DNA from: Streptomyces sp. DG1A-41
Lineage (GTDB): Bacteria > Actinomycetota > Actinomycetes > Streptomycetales > Streptomycetaceae
DNA: 64,000 nt
Reading direction: 5' to 3'
Assembly: GCF_037055355.1 (NCBI RefSeq)
Contig: NZ_CP146350.1
Location: 1,759,001 to 1,823,000 of the forward strand
Positions within the stretch are counted from its first letter, which is position 1; every line of letters starts with the position of its first letter. Under the pieces are notes generated by a model that had not been told where the DNA came from, ran no database searches, and worked only from the letters and a program-made list of their open reading frames with translations. The position numbers were made by a program, and so were the translations under genes. Positions 1 through 7,906 of the stretch are shown here, one piece after another.

Positions 1-138
1 GGGGCGATCGTCGCCGGAGTGCTGACGGCGGCGGGCGGATACGTGGTGGGCAGCGTGCGGGCCCGCCGGGGCGGAACCACGTTCTCGGTGCCCGAGTTGT
101 CCGTGCCCGGGCCGGAGGGGGCGGTGCTCCGTGAGTGA
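1..138 (+). CDS. C-terminal end of a membrane protein (partial)
   Basis: The reading frame is open from the first base to a TGA at 136-138 and gives 45 residues. It begins with a hydrophobic, Gly/Ala/Val-rich segment ending in a basic cluster (SVRARR), as at the cytoplasmic end of a last transmembrane helix, followed by a short Pro-rich tail. The stop overlaps the GTG start of the polysaccharide deacetylase (131), so the two are probably one operon. Too little remains to name the protein. A surface-polysaccharide export or chain-length protein would fit the neighbour, but that is inference only. Confidence 0.6.
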   Translation, partial: GAIVAGVLTAAGGYVVGSVRARRGGTTFSVPELSVPGPEGAVLRE

Positions 139-931
139 CGCACGCGTGCCGATCCTCATGTACCACGCGGTCGCGACCGATCCGAACGACGCGACCCGCG
201 CCCTGTCCGTGACCCCCGAGGCGTTCGCCGAGCAGATGTCGGTGCTCGCGGACCGGGGTCTGAGCCCCGTCACCACCGCCGAACTGGCGGCGTGCTGGCG
301 CTCCGGGCGCGCGCTGCCCGAGCGGCCGGTCCTCATCACGTTCGACGACGGCTACGAGGGCGTGCACCGGCACGCCCTGCCCGTGCTCGCCAAGCACGGC
401 TTCCCGGCCACCCTGTTCGTCTCGACCGGGTGGATCCAGGGGCCGTACGACACCGGCGGCGGCCTGGACACCATGCTGGACTGGGACCAGGTCCGCGAGC
501 TCGCGGCGGCGGGCGTCGAGATCGGCGGGCACAGCCACAGCCACCCGCAGCTCGACCAGGTCTCCGACGCCACGCTGCGGTTCGAGCTGATCCACTGCAA
601 GGAGATCGTCGCGGACCAACTGAACACCGTCCCGGCGTCGTTCGCCTATCCCTACGGCTACTCCAGCCGCCGGGTCCGGCAGGCGGTGCGGGAGACGGGA
701 TACGCCCAGGCACTCGCCGTCGGCAACGGCCTCGCGCGCCGCGCCCAGGGGCCGTACGCCCTGCGGCGCGTGACGGTGCGCCGCGGCACGGACACCGCCG
801 AGTTCGAGCGGCTGGTCGAAGGCCGTGCGATCGCCCGTACGTTCGCCAGGGACCGTGCGCTGACCAAGGGGTACGCCGTGGTCCGCAGGACACGCCAGGC
901 ACGCCGGCTGGTCTCCCGCCTCGCGGCTTGA
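131..931 (+). CDS. Polysaccharide deacetylase (NodB domain, carbohydrate esterase 4 family)
   Basis: This 266-residue protein carries the NodB signature. TFDDG at about residues 70-74 supplies the two catalytic/metal aspartates, and HSHSHPQL at about 134-141 supplies the metal-binding histidines. A later FAYPYG motif fits the substrate-groove Arg/Pro region. Family members remove N- or O-acetyl groups from peptidoglycan, chitin-like or exopolysaccharide chains. No signal peptide is visible, so it may act in the cytoplasm on a nascent glycan, as do homologues in glycosyltransferase clusters. The GTG start overlaps the preceding membrane-protein gene by eight bases, implying translational coupling. 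The substrate cannot be read from the sequence. Confidence 0.85.
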   Translation: MSDARVPILMYHAVATDPNDATRALSVTPEAFAEQMSVLADRGLSPVTTAELAACWRSGRALPERPVLITFDDGYEGVHRHALPVLAKHGFPATLFVSTGWIQGPYDTGGGLDTMLDWDQVRELAAAGVEIGGHSHSHPQLDQVSDATLRFELIHCKEIVADQLNTVPASFAYPYGYSSRRVRQAVRETGYAQALAVGNGLARRAQGPYALRRVTVRRGTDTAEFERLVEGRAIARTFARDRALTKGYAVVRRTRQARRLVSRLAA

Positions 932-1007
932 CCCGCACCTGGGAAAACGCCGCGTGCGCACCGGGAAACCGGGTGCACGCGGCGCCCTCGTGCCGGATCA
1001 TGGCGGC

Positions 1008-2101
1008 ATGTCTGGAAACCCGCACGAGGCGCTGCCGATCCGGCTCAACGTCGACGACTCCGACTCCCCGTCCGATGTCGTCGACGCGCTGTTCCTCGGC
1101 CGCTTCGCGACGGGCGAACAGCCGTACTCCCACGCGGTGAACATCGACCGCGTACGGTCCGGGGCGACGCTGATGCCGTCCGGTGCACGCGTGCTGCGCG
1201 CCGCCCGGGACGACGACCGCAGCGCGACGCTCGCGGAGGGCGACGGCTGGACGCTGCTGATCTCCCGCTGGAACCGGGGCGCCGACGTCACGGTCACGGC
1301 GACCAGCGCCGAGCTGGCGAAGAAGGTCCTCGACCAGGCCACGGACGGCGCGGCTGACGAACCCGAACCGCAGCCGGAGAACGTCACGATGGGCTTCTGG
1401 TACGTCTCCCCGCGCCGCGGCCCGCACCGCACCACGCGCCAGATCGCGGCGGGCACCTGGGACGAGATCCGGCCCAACTACACGGCACCGGTGGCGGACG
1501 CGATGGACCGCCTGATGAAAACGACCCCCGAGGACATCTCGGCCGGCTCCTCCTCCTGCACGGCCCGCCGGGCACCGGCAAGACCTCCGCGCTGCGTACC
1601 CTCGCCCGGTCCTGGCGGGACTGGTGCCAGGTGGACTGCGTCCTGGACCCCGAGCGGCTGTTCAGTGACGTCGGCTATCTGATGGACATCGCCATCGGCG
1701 AGGAGGACTCGGCGGGCAAGGGCCGCTGGCGGCTGCTGCTCCTGGAGGACTGCGACGAGCTGATCCGCGGCGAGGCCAAGCACACGGCGGGCCAGGCGCT
1801 GTCGCGGCTGCTGAACCTGACGGACGGACTGCTCGGCCAGGGCCGCAACGTCCTGGTCGGCGTCACGACCAACGAGGACCTGGAGCGGCTGCACCCCGCC
1901 GTCGTCCGGCCCGGCCGCTGCCTGGCCCGGATCGAGGTGGGTCCGCTGACCCGCGCGGAGGCGGTGAGCTGGCTGGGCCGCGAGGACGGCATCGGCCGCG
2001 AGGGATCGACGCTGGCCGAGCTGTACGCGCTGCGCCGGGGCACGTCCCCGACGGCCCTGCCGGAGCCGCGCGGGGACGCCGACGCGGGGCTGTATCTGTA
2101 G
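1008..2101 (+). pseudogene. AAA-family ATPase with DUF5925-like N-terminus, disrupted by a frameshift
   Basis: Two overlapping frames together encode one recognisable protein. The first runs from ATG 1008 (MSGNPHEALP) to about 1543 and matches the N-terminal half of a Streptomyces AAA ATPase family. The second runs from about 1544 to the TAG at 2101 and carries the P-loop GPPGTGKT (around 1560-1584), Walker B-like LLLLEDCDEL, and sensor/arginine motifs (VVRPGR). The frame changes at 1540-1548 within tcggccggctcc, equivalent to loss of one or four bases; a lost CCGG tandem unit would explain it. Read as is, the product stops without its ATPase domain. It is either a genuine pseudogene or a sequencing error. 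The cellular role of the family is not known to me. Confidence 0.8.
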
Positions 2102-2214
2102 CGGGGCCACCCGCTGGGTTCGCTCACAACCGTTTCTCACCTCCCTGTCACCAAGGCGTGCGACGGTGTGCGCAGGAGCGACGCCGAGCTCCGTATGGAC
2201 CAGGGAGGCTTCTG

Positions 2215-2610
2215 ATGGCACACGCGGCACCCACCGTCTTCAGCGAACCCACCCACCGCGTCGCGCGGTGGGTCCTGCCTGTCGTCCTCGGTCTCGTCTA
2301 CGGCAACTGGGTCGCGGTGAACCGGCGTCACGGTGGTCCGGTCACCGGACCGGATCTGGCATGGGGTGTGTGGAGCGGGCTCGCCTTCACAGCCGTCTGC
2401 ATCGCCGTGGTCCAGGTGACCCGGCGCCTCAGACACGACCTGCACGCCCTGCACGCCCTGTTCCGGGCCGCCTTCGCCGGCGCCGCACTGGGCTTCCTCT
2501 ACAGCCAGACCGGCGACGACATCCGTCCTGTGGTCATCACGACGCTGCTGGTCACGGCAGCCGTCTTCCTGTTGCTGTTCTACCGCTTCCACACGCGCGC
2601 CGACGCGTAG
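2215..2610 (+). CDS. Small integral membrane protein, unknown function
   Basis: The gene encodes 131 residues from ATG 2215, preceded by a good ribosome site (GGGAGG at about 2203). Three or four hydrophobic stretches are visible: WVLPVVLGLVYGNWVAV, the WSGLAFTAVCIAVV region, an Ala/Gly-rich helix, and a C-terminal VVITTLLVTAAVFLLLFY helix. It ends in a short charged tail. I do not recognise a family. It stands between the broken AAA ATPase and a DUF72 gene and shows no obvious operon partner. High GC3 and a strong ribosome site support it as a real gene. Confidence 0.7.
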   Translation: MAHAAPTVFSEPTHRVARWVLPVVLGLVYGNWVAVNRRHGGPVTGPDLAWGVWSGLAFTAVCIAVVQVTRRLRHDLHALHALFRAAFAGAALGFLYSQTGDDIRPVVITTLLVTAAVFLLLFYRFHTRADA

Positions 2611-2674
2611 GGGCTCCGGAGGACCAAGGTCGCCACTGCCACCCTCCCAGGGGGTGTGGTGCTTTGATAGGGAT

Positions 2675-3448
2675 ATGACCTTGTTCGTCGGCACGTCCGG
2701 GTGGCAGTACAAGGACTGGCGGGACGTCCTGTACCCGTCCGGGCTGCCGATGCGGCTCTGGCTGGAGGAGTACGCGGGGCACTTCGCCACCGTCGAGATC
2801 AACAACGCCTTCTACCGGCTGCCGGCCCGGGAGACCTTCGAGGACTGGCGCGGCCGGGTGCCCGCGGACTTCGTGGTCGCGGTCAAGGCGAGCCGCTATC
2901 TGACCCACATCAAACGGCTCAAGGACCCCGAGGAGCCGGTCGGCCGTCTGATGAGCCACGCGGCGGGTCTCGGCGACCGGCTCGGCCCGGTCCTGCTCCA
3001 GCTCCCGCCCAACCTGCGCGCCGACCCGGGCCTGCTGGACTCCTGCCTCGGCTGCTTCCCCGCCTCGACCCGGGTCGCGGTCGAGCCCCGCCACGACTCA
3101 TGGTGGACGCCGGAGGTCCGCGCGGTCCTCGAGTCGCGGCACGCGGCCCTGTGCTGGACCGACGTCCTGGCCCGCCCCGCGACCCCGCTGTGGCGCACCA
3201 CCGACTGGGGCTATGTCCGCTTCCACCAGGGCCGCGCCCGCCCCTGGCCCCACTACGGCCGCCGCTCCCTCGCCACCTGGCTCGACCGCATCGCCACGAC
3301 CTGGTCCGACGGCGAGGACGTCTACGCGTACTTCAACAACGACCCGGGGGGTGCGGCGGTGGCGGACGCGATGACGTTCGCGCGGCTGGGGAGGTCGGCG
3401 GGCCTGGAGACCACACGGACACCCGAGCGTCTGGCGCGGGCCGGCTGA
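2675..3448 (+). CDS. DUF72 (YecE-like) TIM-barrel protein
   Basis: The protein is 257 residues from ATG 2675 (MTLFVGTSGWQYKDW). An in-frame GTG at 2654 is less likely because the family consensus begins at the later methionine. It shows the DUF72 hallmarks: the opening VGTSGWQY, the VKASRYLTHIKRL segment, LLQLPPNL, VAVEPRHDSW, and the C-terminal YAYFNNDP. The fold is a TIM barrel, and the biochemical function of the family is still unknown. It is followed by a convergent GntR regulator with a 24-base gap. Confidence 0.88.
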   Translation: MTLFVGTSGWQYKDWRDVLYPSGLPMRLWLEEYAGHFATVEINNAFYRLPARETFEDWRGRVPADFVVAVKASRYLTHIKRLKDPEEPVGRLMSHAAGLGDRLGPVLLQLPPNLRADPGLLDSCLGCFPASTRVAVEPRHDSWWTPEVRAVLESRHAALCWTDVLARPATPLWRTTDWGYVRFHQGRARPWPHYGRRSLATWLDRIATTWSDGEDVYAYFNNDPGGAAVADAMTFARLGRSAGLETTRTPERLARAG

Positions 3449-3472
3449 GCAACGCCCTCTCCCCAGCAGGCC

Positions 3473-3841
3473 TTACTCCCCGTAAGCCGCCCGCAGGGCA
3501 TCCCGTACCGCGGCGAGCGCCGCGTCCTCCCCCTGCCCCAGCCTGCGAGCCCGTTCCACATACGCCTGGGCGGCGACCGCCAGCTCCCGGTCAGCCGCCG
3601 AGCCGGCGGCGGCCACGAAGGTGCCGTGGCGGCCCCGCGTCTCGATCACGCCGTCCGCCTCCAGCGCCCGGTACGCCTTGGCGACCGTGTTCGCGGCGAG
3701 CCCCAGCGACTCGGCCAGCCCCCGCACGGTCGGCAGCCGGTACCCCACCGGCAGCTCCCCCGACCGCGCCTGCTCGGAGATCCGCGCCCGCACCTGCTCG
3801 TACGGCGGAGCACTGTCGTCGATGTCGATCTTCAAGGTCAC
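3473..3841 (-). CDS. GntR-family transcriptional regulator (YtrA-type, short)
   Basis: This 122-residue regulator has the winged-helix GntR domain at about residues 10-80. It contains YEQVRARI, the recognition-helix region LAESLGLAANTVAKAYRALE, and the wing GVIETRGRHGTFV. Only about 40 residues follow the DNA-binding domain, which is typical of the YtrA subfamily. That subfamily often controls ABC transporters and lacks a large effector domain. It is divergent from the GNAT gene starting at 3913, with about 70 bases between, so it may regulate that promoter and its own. No clear operator was identified by eye. Confidence 0.85.
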   Translation of the reverse strand: MTLKIDIDDSAPPYEQVRARISEQARSGELPVGYRLPTVRGLAESLGLAANTVAKAYRALEADGVIETRGRHGTFVAAAGSAADRELAVAAQAYVERARRLGQGEDAALAAVRDALRAAYGE

Positions 3842-3912
3842 AGGCCGATTGTCCCGTACCCGGCGGAAAATGGGAGGTACCCCGGCTGCGTTCCCACGTA
3901 ACGTGCGCCTCC

Positions 3913-4839
3913 ATGACCGTGATCGTGCGCGACCTGCGACCCGATGTCCGAGCCGACGCCGAGGGGTTCTCCCGTACCCGCCGCCTCGCCCTGCCCTACA
4001 TGCTGTCCACGCCCGAGTCCGTGGTGCACACCCTGACCCGCGCTCACCCGGACGCCCACTTCGGGCAGCTCGTCGCCGAGGAGGACGGCGAGATCATCGG
4101 CACGGCCCAGATCAGCGTCGCCCACGACAGCCCGGAACCCGGCCAGGGCTCCGCCAACATCTACGTACGCCCCGACCGCAGACATCGCGGCGCCGGTTCG
4201 CTCCTGCTGCGCACCGCCGAGGAGCGCCTGGCGGGTCTGGGCGTGCGGAAGCTGTTCGCCTGGGTGCTGGACGAGCCGGAGAATCTCGCCTTCGCCGAGC
4301 GGCACGGCTTCCGCGCCAGCCGCTCCGCCTACTTCCTGCGTCTCGACCTGGCAGGCCGCACGCTGCCGCCCCGCGAGGACCCGCCGGCCGGCGTCGAACT
4401 ACGCACGGCCGCCGACTTCGCGGACGACCCGCGCCCGTTGTTCGCACTGGACGCCGAGACGGCGTCGGACGAACCGAACGACATCGAGGCCGAGTTCACC
4501 GACTACGAGGCCTGGCTGGAGGAGAACTGGAAGCACCCGCTCCTTAACCGCGAGCTGACCACGGTCGCTGTCGTCGACGGCCGCCCCGCCGCCTTCAGCG
4601 TGGCGCACACCGACGGCAGCCGCTACGGGACCGCGATGACCGGCACCGCCCGGGCGTTCCGCGGCCGGGGCCTGGCGAAGCTGGCCAAGAGCGACTCCCT
4701 GCACCGGGCCCGTGCCGCGGGGTACACGGAGGCGTTCACCGGCAACGACACCGGCAACGAACCGATGATCGCCATCAACAAGTGGTTCGGCTACGAGATC
4801 TGCGCGAAGGAAGTGCGCCATGTCCGTGAAATCGGCTGA
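3913..4839 (+). CDS. GNAT N-acetyltransferase with two tandem domains
   Basis: The 308-residue protein starts at ATG 3913 (MTVIVRDLRPD); the frame is open far upstream but has no support there. An N-terminal GNAT domain contains the acetyl-CoA pyrophosphate-binding loop RRHRGAG near residues 89-95. A second GNAT-like half carries a comparable FRGRGLA loop near residue 245. Tandem GNAT proteins in Streptomyces include aminoglycoside- and mycothiol-type acetyltransferases, but the substrate here cannot be inferred. The 3' end overlaps the DUF402 gene by 20 bases, so the two are probably co-translated. Confidence 0.85.
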   Translation: MTVIVRDLRPDVRADAEGFSRTRRLALPYMLSTPESVVHTLTRAHPDAHFGQLVAEEDGEIIGTAQISVAHDSPEPGQGSANIYVRPDRRHRGAGSLLLRTAEERLAGLGVRKLFAWVLDEPENLAFAERHGFRASRSAYFLRLDLAGRTLPPREDPPAGVELRTAADFADDPRPLFALDAETASDEPNDIEAEFTDYEAWLEENWKHPLLNRELTTVAVVDGRPAAFSVAHTDGSRYGTAMTGTARAFRGRGLAKLAKSDSLHRARAAGYTEAFTGNDTGNEPMIAINKWFGYEICAKEVRHVREIG

Positions 4840-5320
4840 CCTGCCCGGGCAACTCGACGTCGTGCTCGTCAAGGCGGGCCGCACGAAGATCCGCTACACC
4901 GGCGAGCTCCTGACGGACGACGGCACCCGCCTCGCGGTCCGCGCCCCGTGGGCGGGCAGCGGCGTCCGCGACTTCGGCTTCGTCCGCTTCGAGCCGGGGG
5001 ACGTCTTCACGGAGTACTACTGGCGTGACCGCTGGTACGCGGTGAAGGAGGTCCGCTCCGCCACGGGCGCGCTGAAGGGCTGGTACTGCGACATCACCCG
5101 CCCCGCCGCGCGCTCCGGCCCTGAGCTGGTCGTGGAGGACCTCGACCTGGACCTGTGGGTCTCCGCGGACGGCACGGACGTACGACGCCTGGACGAGGAC
5201 GAGTTCGCCGACAGCGGCCTCGCCGGGAGAGACCCCGAGGCCGCGGCCGCCGCGCTCGCCGCACTCGACGAACTGGAGACACTGGCCCGAGGCGACGACT
5301 TCGCCGCGCTCCTGGCCTGA
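4820..5320 (+). CDS. DUF402 domain protein
   Basis: The product is 166 residues beginning MSVKSADLPGQLDVV. The central DUF402 fold is recognisable by GDVFTEYYWRDRWYAVKEV, the WYCDITRP motif, and the acidic LVVEDLDLDLWV strand. DUF402 members such as FomD act as nucleotide phosphohydrolases in some pathways and use acidic residues to bind metal, which suits the conserved Asp-rich strand here. A C-terminal Ala/Asp-rich helix follows. The gene overlaps the upstream GNAT gene by 20 bases, so it is the second gene of a two-gene operon. The specific substrate is unknown. Confidence 0.85.
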   Translation: MSVKSADLPGQLDVVLVKAGRTKIRYTGELLTDDGTRLAVRAPWAGSGVRDFGFVRFEPGDVFTEYYWRDRWYAVKEVRSATGALKGWYCDITRPAARSGPELVVEDLDLDLWVSADGTDVRRLDEDEFADSGLAGRDPEAAAAALAALDELETLARGDDFAALLA

Positions 5321-5330
5321 GCCCCTCGGT

Positions 5331-5960
5331 TCACCCCGTCACCGCCACCACGGCATACCGCTCGTCCGCCACCTCCCCACCCCACAGCAGCGGATCACCG
5401 GACAGCCGCTCCACACTCACCTGCCCGGCGATCGGCGCGAGGAGGCCGGTGAGCCGCTCCGCCGGTATCCCGACCGGCTCGGCCGTCCCCCACACGCCCT
5501 CGACCAGCACGAGCCGTCCTCCCGGCCGCAGCAGCCCGGCCCAGTGCCACAGGGCGCGGCCGGGGTCGGGCAGGGCCCACAGGACATGCCGGACGAGCAC
5601 GGCGTCGAAGCGCTGCTCCCCGACCGGCGGTGCCGCCGCGTCACCGATGAGGAACACCGCGTCACGCCCGGCCAGTTTCTGCCTGGCGAGCGCCACCATC
5701 GCCGGGGAGAGATCCACGCCCGTCACCCGGTGCCCCTGCTCCGACGCGAGGAGCGACAGACTGCCCGTGCCGCAGCCGAGGTCGAGCATGTCGCCGGCCC
5801 GCCCGGGCAGCCAGGAGCGCAGCCGCGCGGCCCAGGCCCGGCGCACCTCCGGATCGCGCAGCCCGTGGTCCGGCTCCTCGTCGAAGGAGGCCGCCCGCGC
5901 GTCCCAGTCCACGTCGGCGCCGATGTCCGCCGAGGTCGTCACGTCACTGTCGTTCGCCAT
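5331..5960 (-). CDS. SAM-dependent class I methyltransferase
   Basis: The 209-residue protein starts at ATG 5960 (MANDSDVTTS). Motif I is DLGCGTGSLS near residues 60-69, followed by VTGVDLSPAMVALAR (acidic residue after beta 2), FLIGDAAAPP, and the post-motif LRPGGRLVLVEGVW. This is the UbiE/Methyltransf_11 layout. The family methylates many small molecules, and no substrate-specific feature is visible. It is convergent with the DUF402 gene, ten bases apart. The upstream ribosome site is weak, so the exact start is less certain than the identity. Confidence 0.85.
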   Translation of the reverse strand: MANDSDVTTSADIGADVDWDARAASFDEEPDHGLRDPEVRRAWAARLRSWLPGRAGDMLDLGCGTGSLSLLASEQGHRVTGVDLSPAMVALARQKLAGRDAVFLIGDAAAPPVGEQRFDAVLVRHVLWALPDPGRALWHWAGLLRPGGRLVLVEGVWGTAEPVGIPAERLTGLLAPIAGQVSVERLSGDPLLWGGEVADERYAVVAVTG

Positions 5961-6100
5961 GTACCCAAGAGTGACACCCGCCACTGACACTCGAATCGTG
6001 ACAGCCGCCACTGACAGACCAGGAGCGATGAGGAACTCTCCCCCGAAAGGTCTACCTCCGTGAGAACGCGGAACCCGGTAGACCCTTTGAGGAGGCAGCC

Positions 6101-6235
6101 ATGCGCCGTGTGACCGTGCACAAGCCCCTGAAGAAGACGGACGTCCGCCGGGTCCGCGAGGAGGCCGACGAGCGCCCCGCGGGACGCCCGGAAGTCCGCA
6201 AGGACATCGCACGCACGTGGTGGCCGGACGCCTGA
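6101..6235 (+). CDS. Short basic protein, 44 residues
   Basis: A short ORF begins at ATG 6101 seven bases after a strong ribosome site (GAGGAGG at about 6089) and ends at TGA 6233-6235. The product is highly charged and basic (VHKPLKKTDVRRVREE), with a C-terminal tryptophan pair (RTWWPDA). Codon third positions are almost all G or C, consistent with translation. I do not recognise a characterised family. The strong ribosome site and clean composition make it more than a chance ORF. Confidence 0.6.
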   Translation: MRRVTVHKPLKKTDVRRVREEADERPAGRPEVRKDIARTWWPDA

Positions 6236-6261
6236 GCGGCCGGTAACGATCATGAGACCCG

Positions 6262-6720
6262 TCAGGGCAGCCGCTTGCGATAGTGGACGCGGTCGTACGG
6301 CCCGTCGGCACGGCGCTCCACCAACTCGTAGCCGTACTTCGGATAGATCCGCTGGTTCTCCCACATCATCGCGTTCGTGTAGAGCCTGACCTCGGGCAGG
6401 CCGAGCGCACGCGCGCGTGCGTCCACGAACCGGAGCAGTCGCCGCCCCACTCCCCTGCCGTGCGCGGAGGGGTGGACGGCGATGGTGTCGAGGAAGAGAT
6501 GGCCCTCGAACGCCTCGACCACGACGAGGCCGGTCACCGGCTCGCCCGTCACGAACACCTTTCCCGCCGCCACGTTCGCCGCGTGGTCCTCCTCCATGGG
6601 CTGCGGCACTCGTCCGATGCGCTCGATGTACGGGCGGAAGGCCGCGTCGATCACACCCTCGACGACCGGTACGTCGGCGGCGCGGGCCGGCCGGATCTCC
6701 TCGTCCTCCATGTCCCGCAC
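6262..6720 (-). CDS. GNAT-family N-acetyltransferase
   Basis: This 152-residue single-domain GNAT protein contains the IRPARAADVP opening typical of the fold. The strand LFLDTIAVHPSAHGRGVGRRLL includes the HGRGVG acetyl-CoA loop, and the NQRIYPKYGYELV C-terminal segment follows. Two starts are possible, ATG 6720 and ATG 6711; neither has a strong ribosome site. The start lies two bases from the stop of the extended ImuB-like frame, an accident of that gene's 3' duplication. The substrate is unknown. Confidence 0.82.
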   Translation of the reverse strand: MRDMEDEEIRPARAADVPVVEGVIDAAFRPYIERIGRVPQPMEEDHAANVAAGKVFVTGEPVTGLVVVEAFEGHLFLDTIAVHPSAHGRGVGRRLLRFVDARARALGLPEVRLYTNAMMWENQRIYPKYGYELVERRADGPYDRVHYRKRLP

Positions 6721-6721
6721 G

Positions 6722-7906
6722 CTACCTACCCGATGCCGGTCCGAGCACTCTCTCAGCGGGCGGTTCCACGGTTCTCACGGGCTCCGGATCATCGAGGTGC
6801 CGTCCAACCACCGCCGACGCCCCGGCCTGACGCCCCTGACCACCTCCGTCGGCCTGGAGGCACGGCTCGCCGACGGCACCCGCATCGTGCCGCCCTGGGC
6901 CAACTGACGTCACGCAGAAGGATCTACGCCGCCAGTCCCCCAGTCCCCCGGGCATCACCGCCCGCGGGCCGAACTTCGCTCGCGCGCGGTCCGCGACCTC
7001 CTCGATGCGGCGGACCTTCTCGTCCACGGGGTCGAAGGTCAGCTGGTAGGAGGCCTGGTCGGCAGGGTCGAGCCCCTCGGCGCGCAGGGCGATCGCGCGG
7101 ACCCGGGCGCGTTGCAGGCCGAGCGCCTCGTACATGCCGTACGCGGCCCTGGTCAGGTCCGGCGAGTGTGCGCTCGGTTCGTTCAGCTTGCGGCTGCGGG
7201 TGGTGGCCGAGCGGTCGGCGTAGCGCACGGTGAGGGTGAGCGTGCGGCAGATCTTGTCCAGGGCACGCAGCCGGGCACCGATCTCCTCGGCGGCCGACAG
7301 CAGGGCACGGCGGTGGCGGTCCGGGTCCAGTTCGTCGCGGTCGAAGGGGCGTTCCGTGGCCAGGGAGCGGGAAACCGCGTTCGGGACGACCCGGCCGCGG
7401 TCGACGCCGTTCGCCTTCTCGTGCAGCTCGCGGCCGGTCTTCGCACCGACCAGCCGCTGGAGCGTGGACAGCGGCGCTGCGGCGACCCTGCCGAGGGTGT
7501 CGAGGCCGTAGTCGCCCAGCGTACGGGCGGTCGCGGCGCCCACGCCGGGCAGCGCGGCGACGGGCTTGTCCGCGAGGAACTCCGCGATGGCGTCCCGCTC
7601 CTCGGGCACCGCACACGTCACCCCGGGCACGGCGTCGCCCAGCGCCACGCGGGCCAGAATCGGCCCGGGCCCGGCACCGATCACGCAGTCGACGCCGTAC
7701 AGCGCGAGCGACCGCACCCGGATCACCGAGGCCAGTTCGACGGCGTCCCGCCCGAAGTACCGCTCTGCGCCCCGCAGGTCGGCCAGCGCCCCGTCCGGCG
7801 GCAGGGCCTGGACGACGGGGGTGAACTCCTCGAGCATCCCGAGCAGCCGGGGCAGGTCGGCCTCGCGCGTCGGAGGCAGCTGGAAACGTACGCAGAGGAT
7901 GGTCAT
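6722..7906 (-). CDS. Y-family DNA polymerase-like protein (ImuB-like), C-terminus altered
   Basis: Start is ATG 7906 (MTILCVRFQLPP); it overlaps the dnaE2 stop as ATGA, so the two are translationally coupled. The protein has Y-family palm/finger features (LADLRGAERYFGRDAVEL), a helix-hairpin-helix (VAALPGVGAATARTLGDYGL), and the little-finger region. The opening strand reads ILCVRF rather than the acidic metal-binding strand of active Y-family polymerases, as in ImuB, which is a non-catalytic adaptor for DnaE2. The conserved end should be AVMPGGLAA at 6924. An 8-base tandem duplication at 6933-6948 shifts the frame, so the present ORF runs about 65 residues further to 6722. Confidence 0.8.
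   Translation of the reverse strand: MTILCVRFQLPPTREADLPRLLGMLEEFTPVVQALPPDGALADLRGAERYFGRDAVELASVIRVRSLALYGVDCVIGAGPGPILARVALGDAVPGVTCAVPEERDAIAEFLADKPVAALPGVGAATARTLGDYGLDTLGRVAAAPLSTLQRLVGAKTGRELHEKANGVDRGRVVPNAVSRSLATERPFDRDELDPDRHRRALLSAAEEIGARLRALDKICRTLTLTVRYADRSATTRSRKLNEPSAHSPDLTRAAYGMYEALGLQRARVRAIALRAEGLDPADQASYQLTFDPVDEKVRRIEEVADRARAKFGPRAVMPGGLGDWRRRSFCVTSVGPGRHDAGAVGEPCLQADGGGQGRQAGASAVVGRHLDDPEPVRTVEPPAERVLGPASGR
6757..6907 (+). pseudogene. 3' coding remnant of an unidentified gene
   Basis: A plus-strand frame ending at TGA 6905-6907 shows almost uniform G/C third positions over about 45 codons. It reads like a protein C-terminus: LRIIEVPSNHRRRPG, then SVGLEARLADGTRIVPPWAN. 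No start codon with a ribosome site precedes it, and upstream it runs into the antisense of the GNAT gene. I infer the tail of a gene whose 5' part was deleted. The family is not recognised. It overlaps the abnormal 3' extension of the ImuB-like gene on the other strand. Confidence 0.35.
6933..6948. repeat. 8-bp perfect tandem duplication inside the ImuB-like gene
   Basis: CAGTCCCC occurs twice in direct succession. Removing one copy restores the minus-strand reading GLAA followed by TAG at 6926-6924, the expected family C-terminus. With two copies the frame shifts by two and the natural stop is bypassed. This is directly visible in the sequence. Confidence 0.85.
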
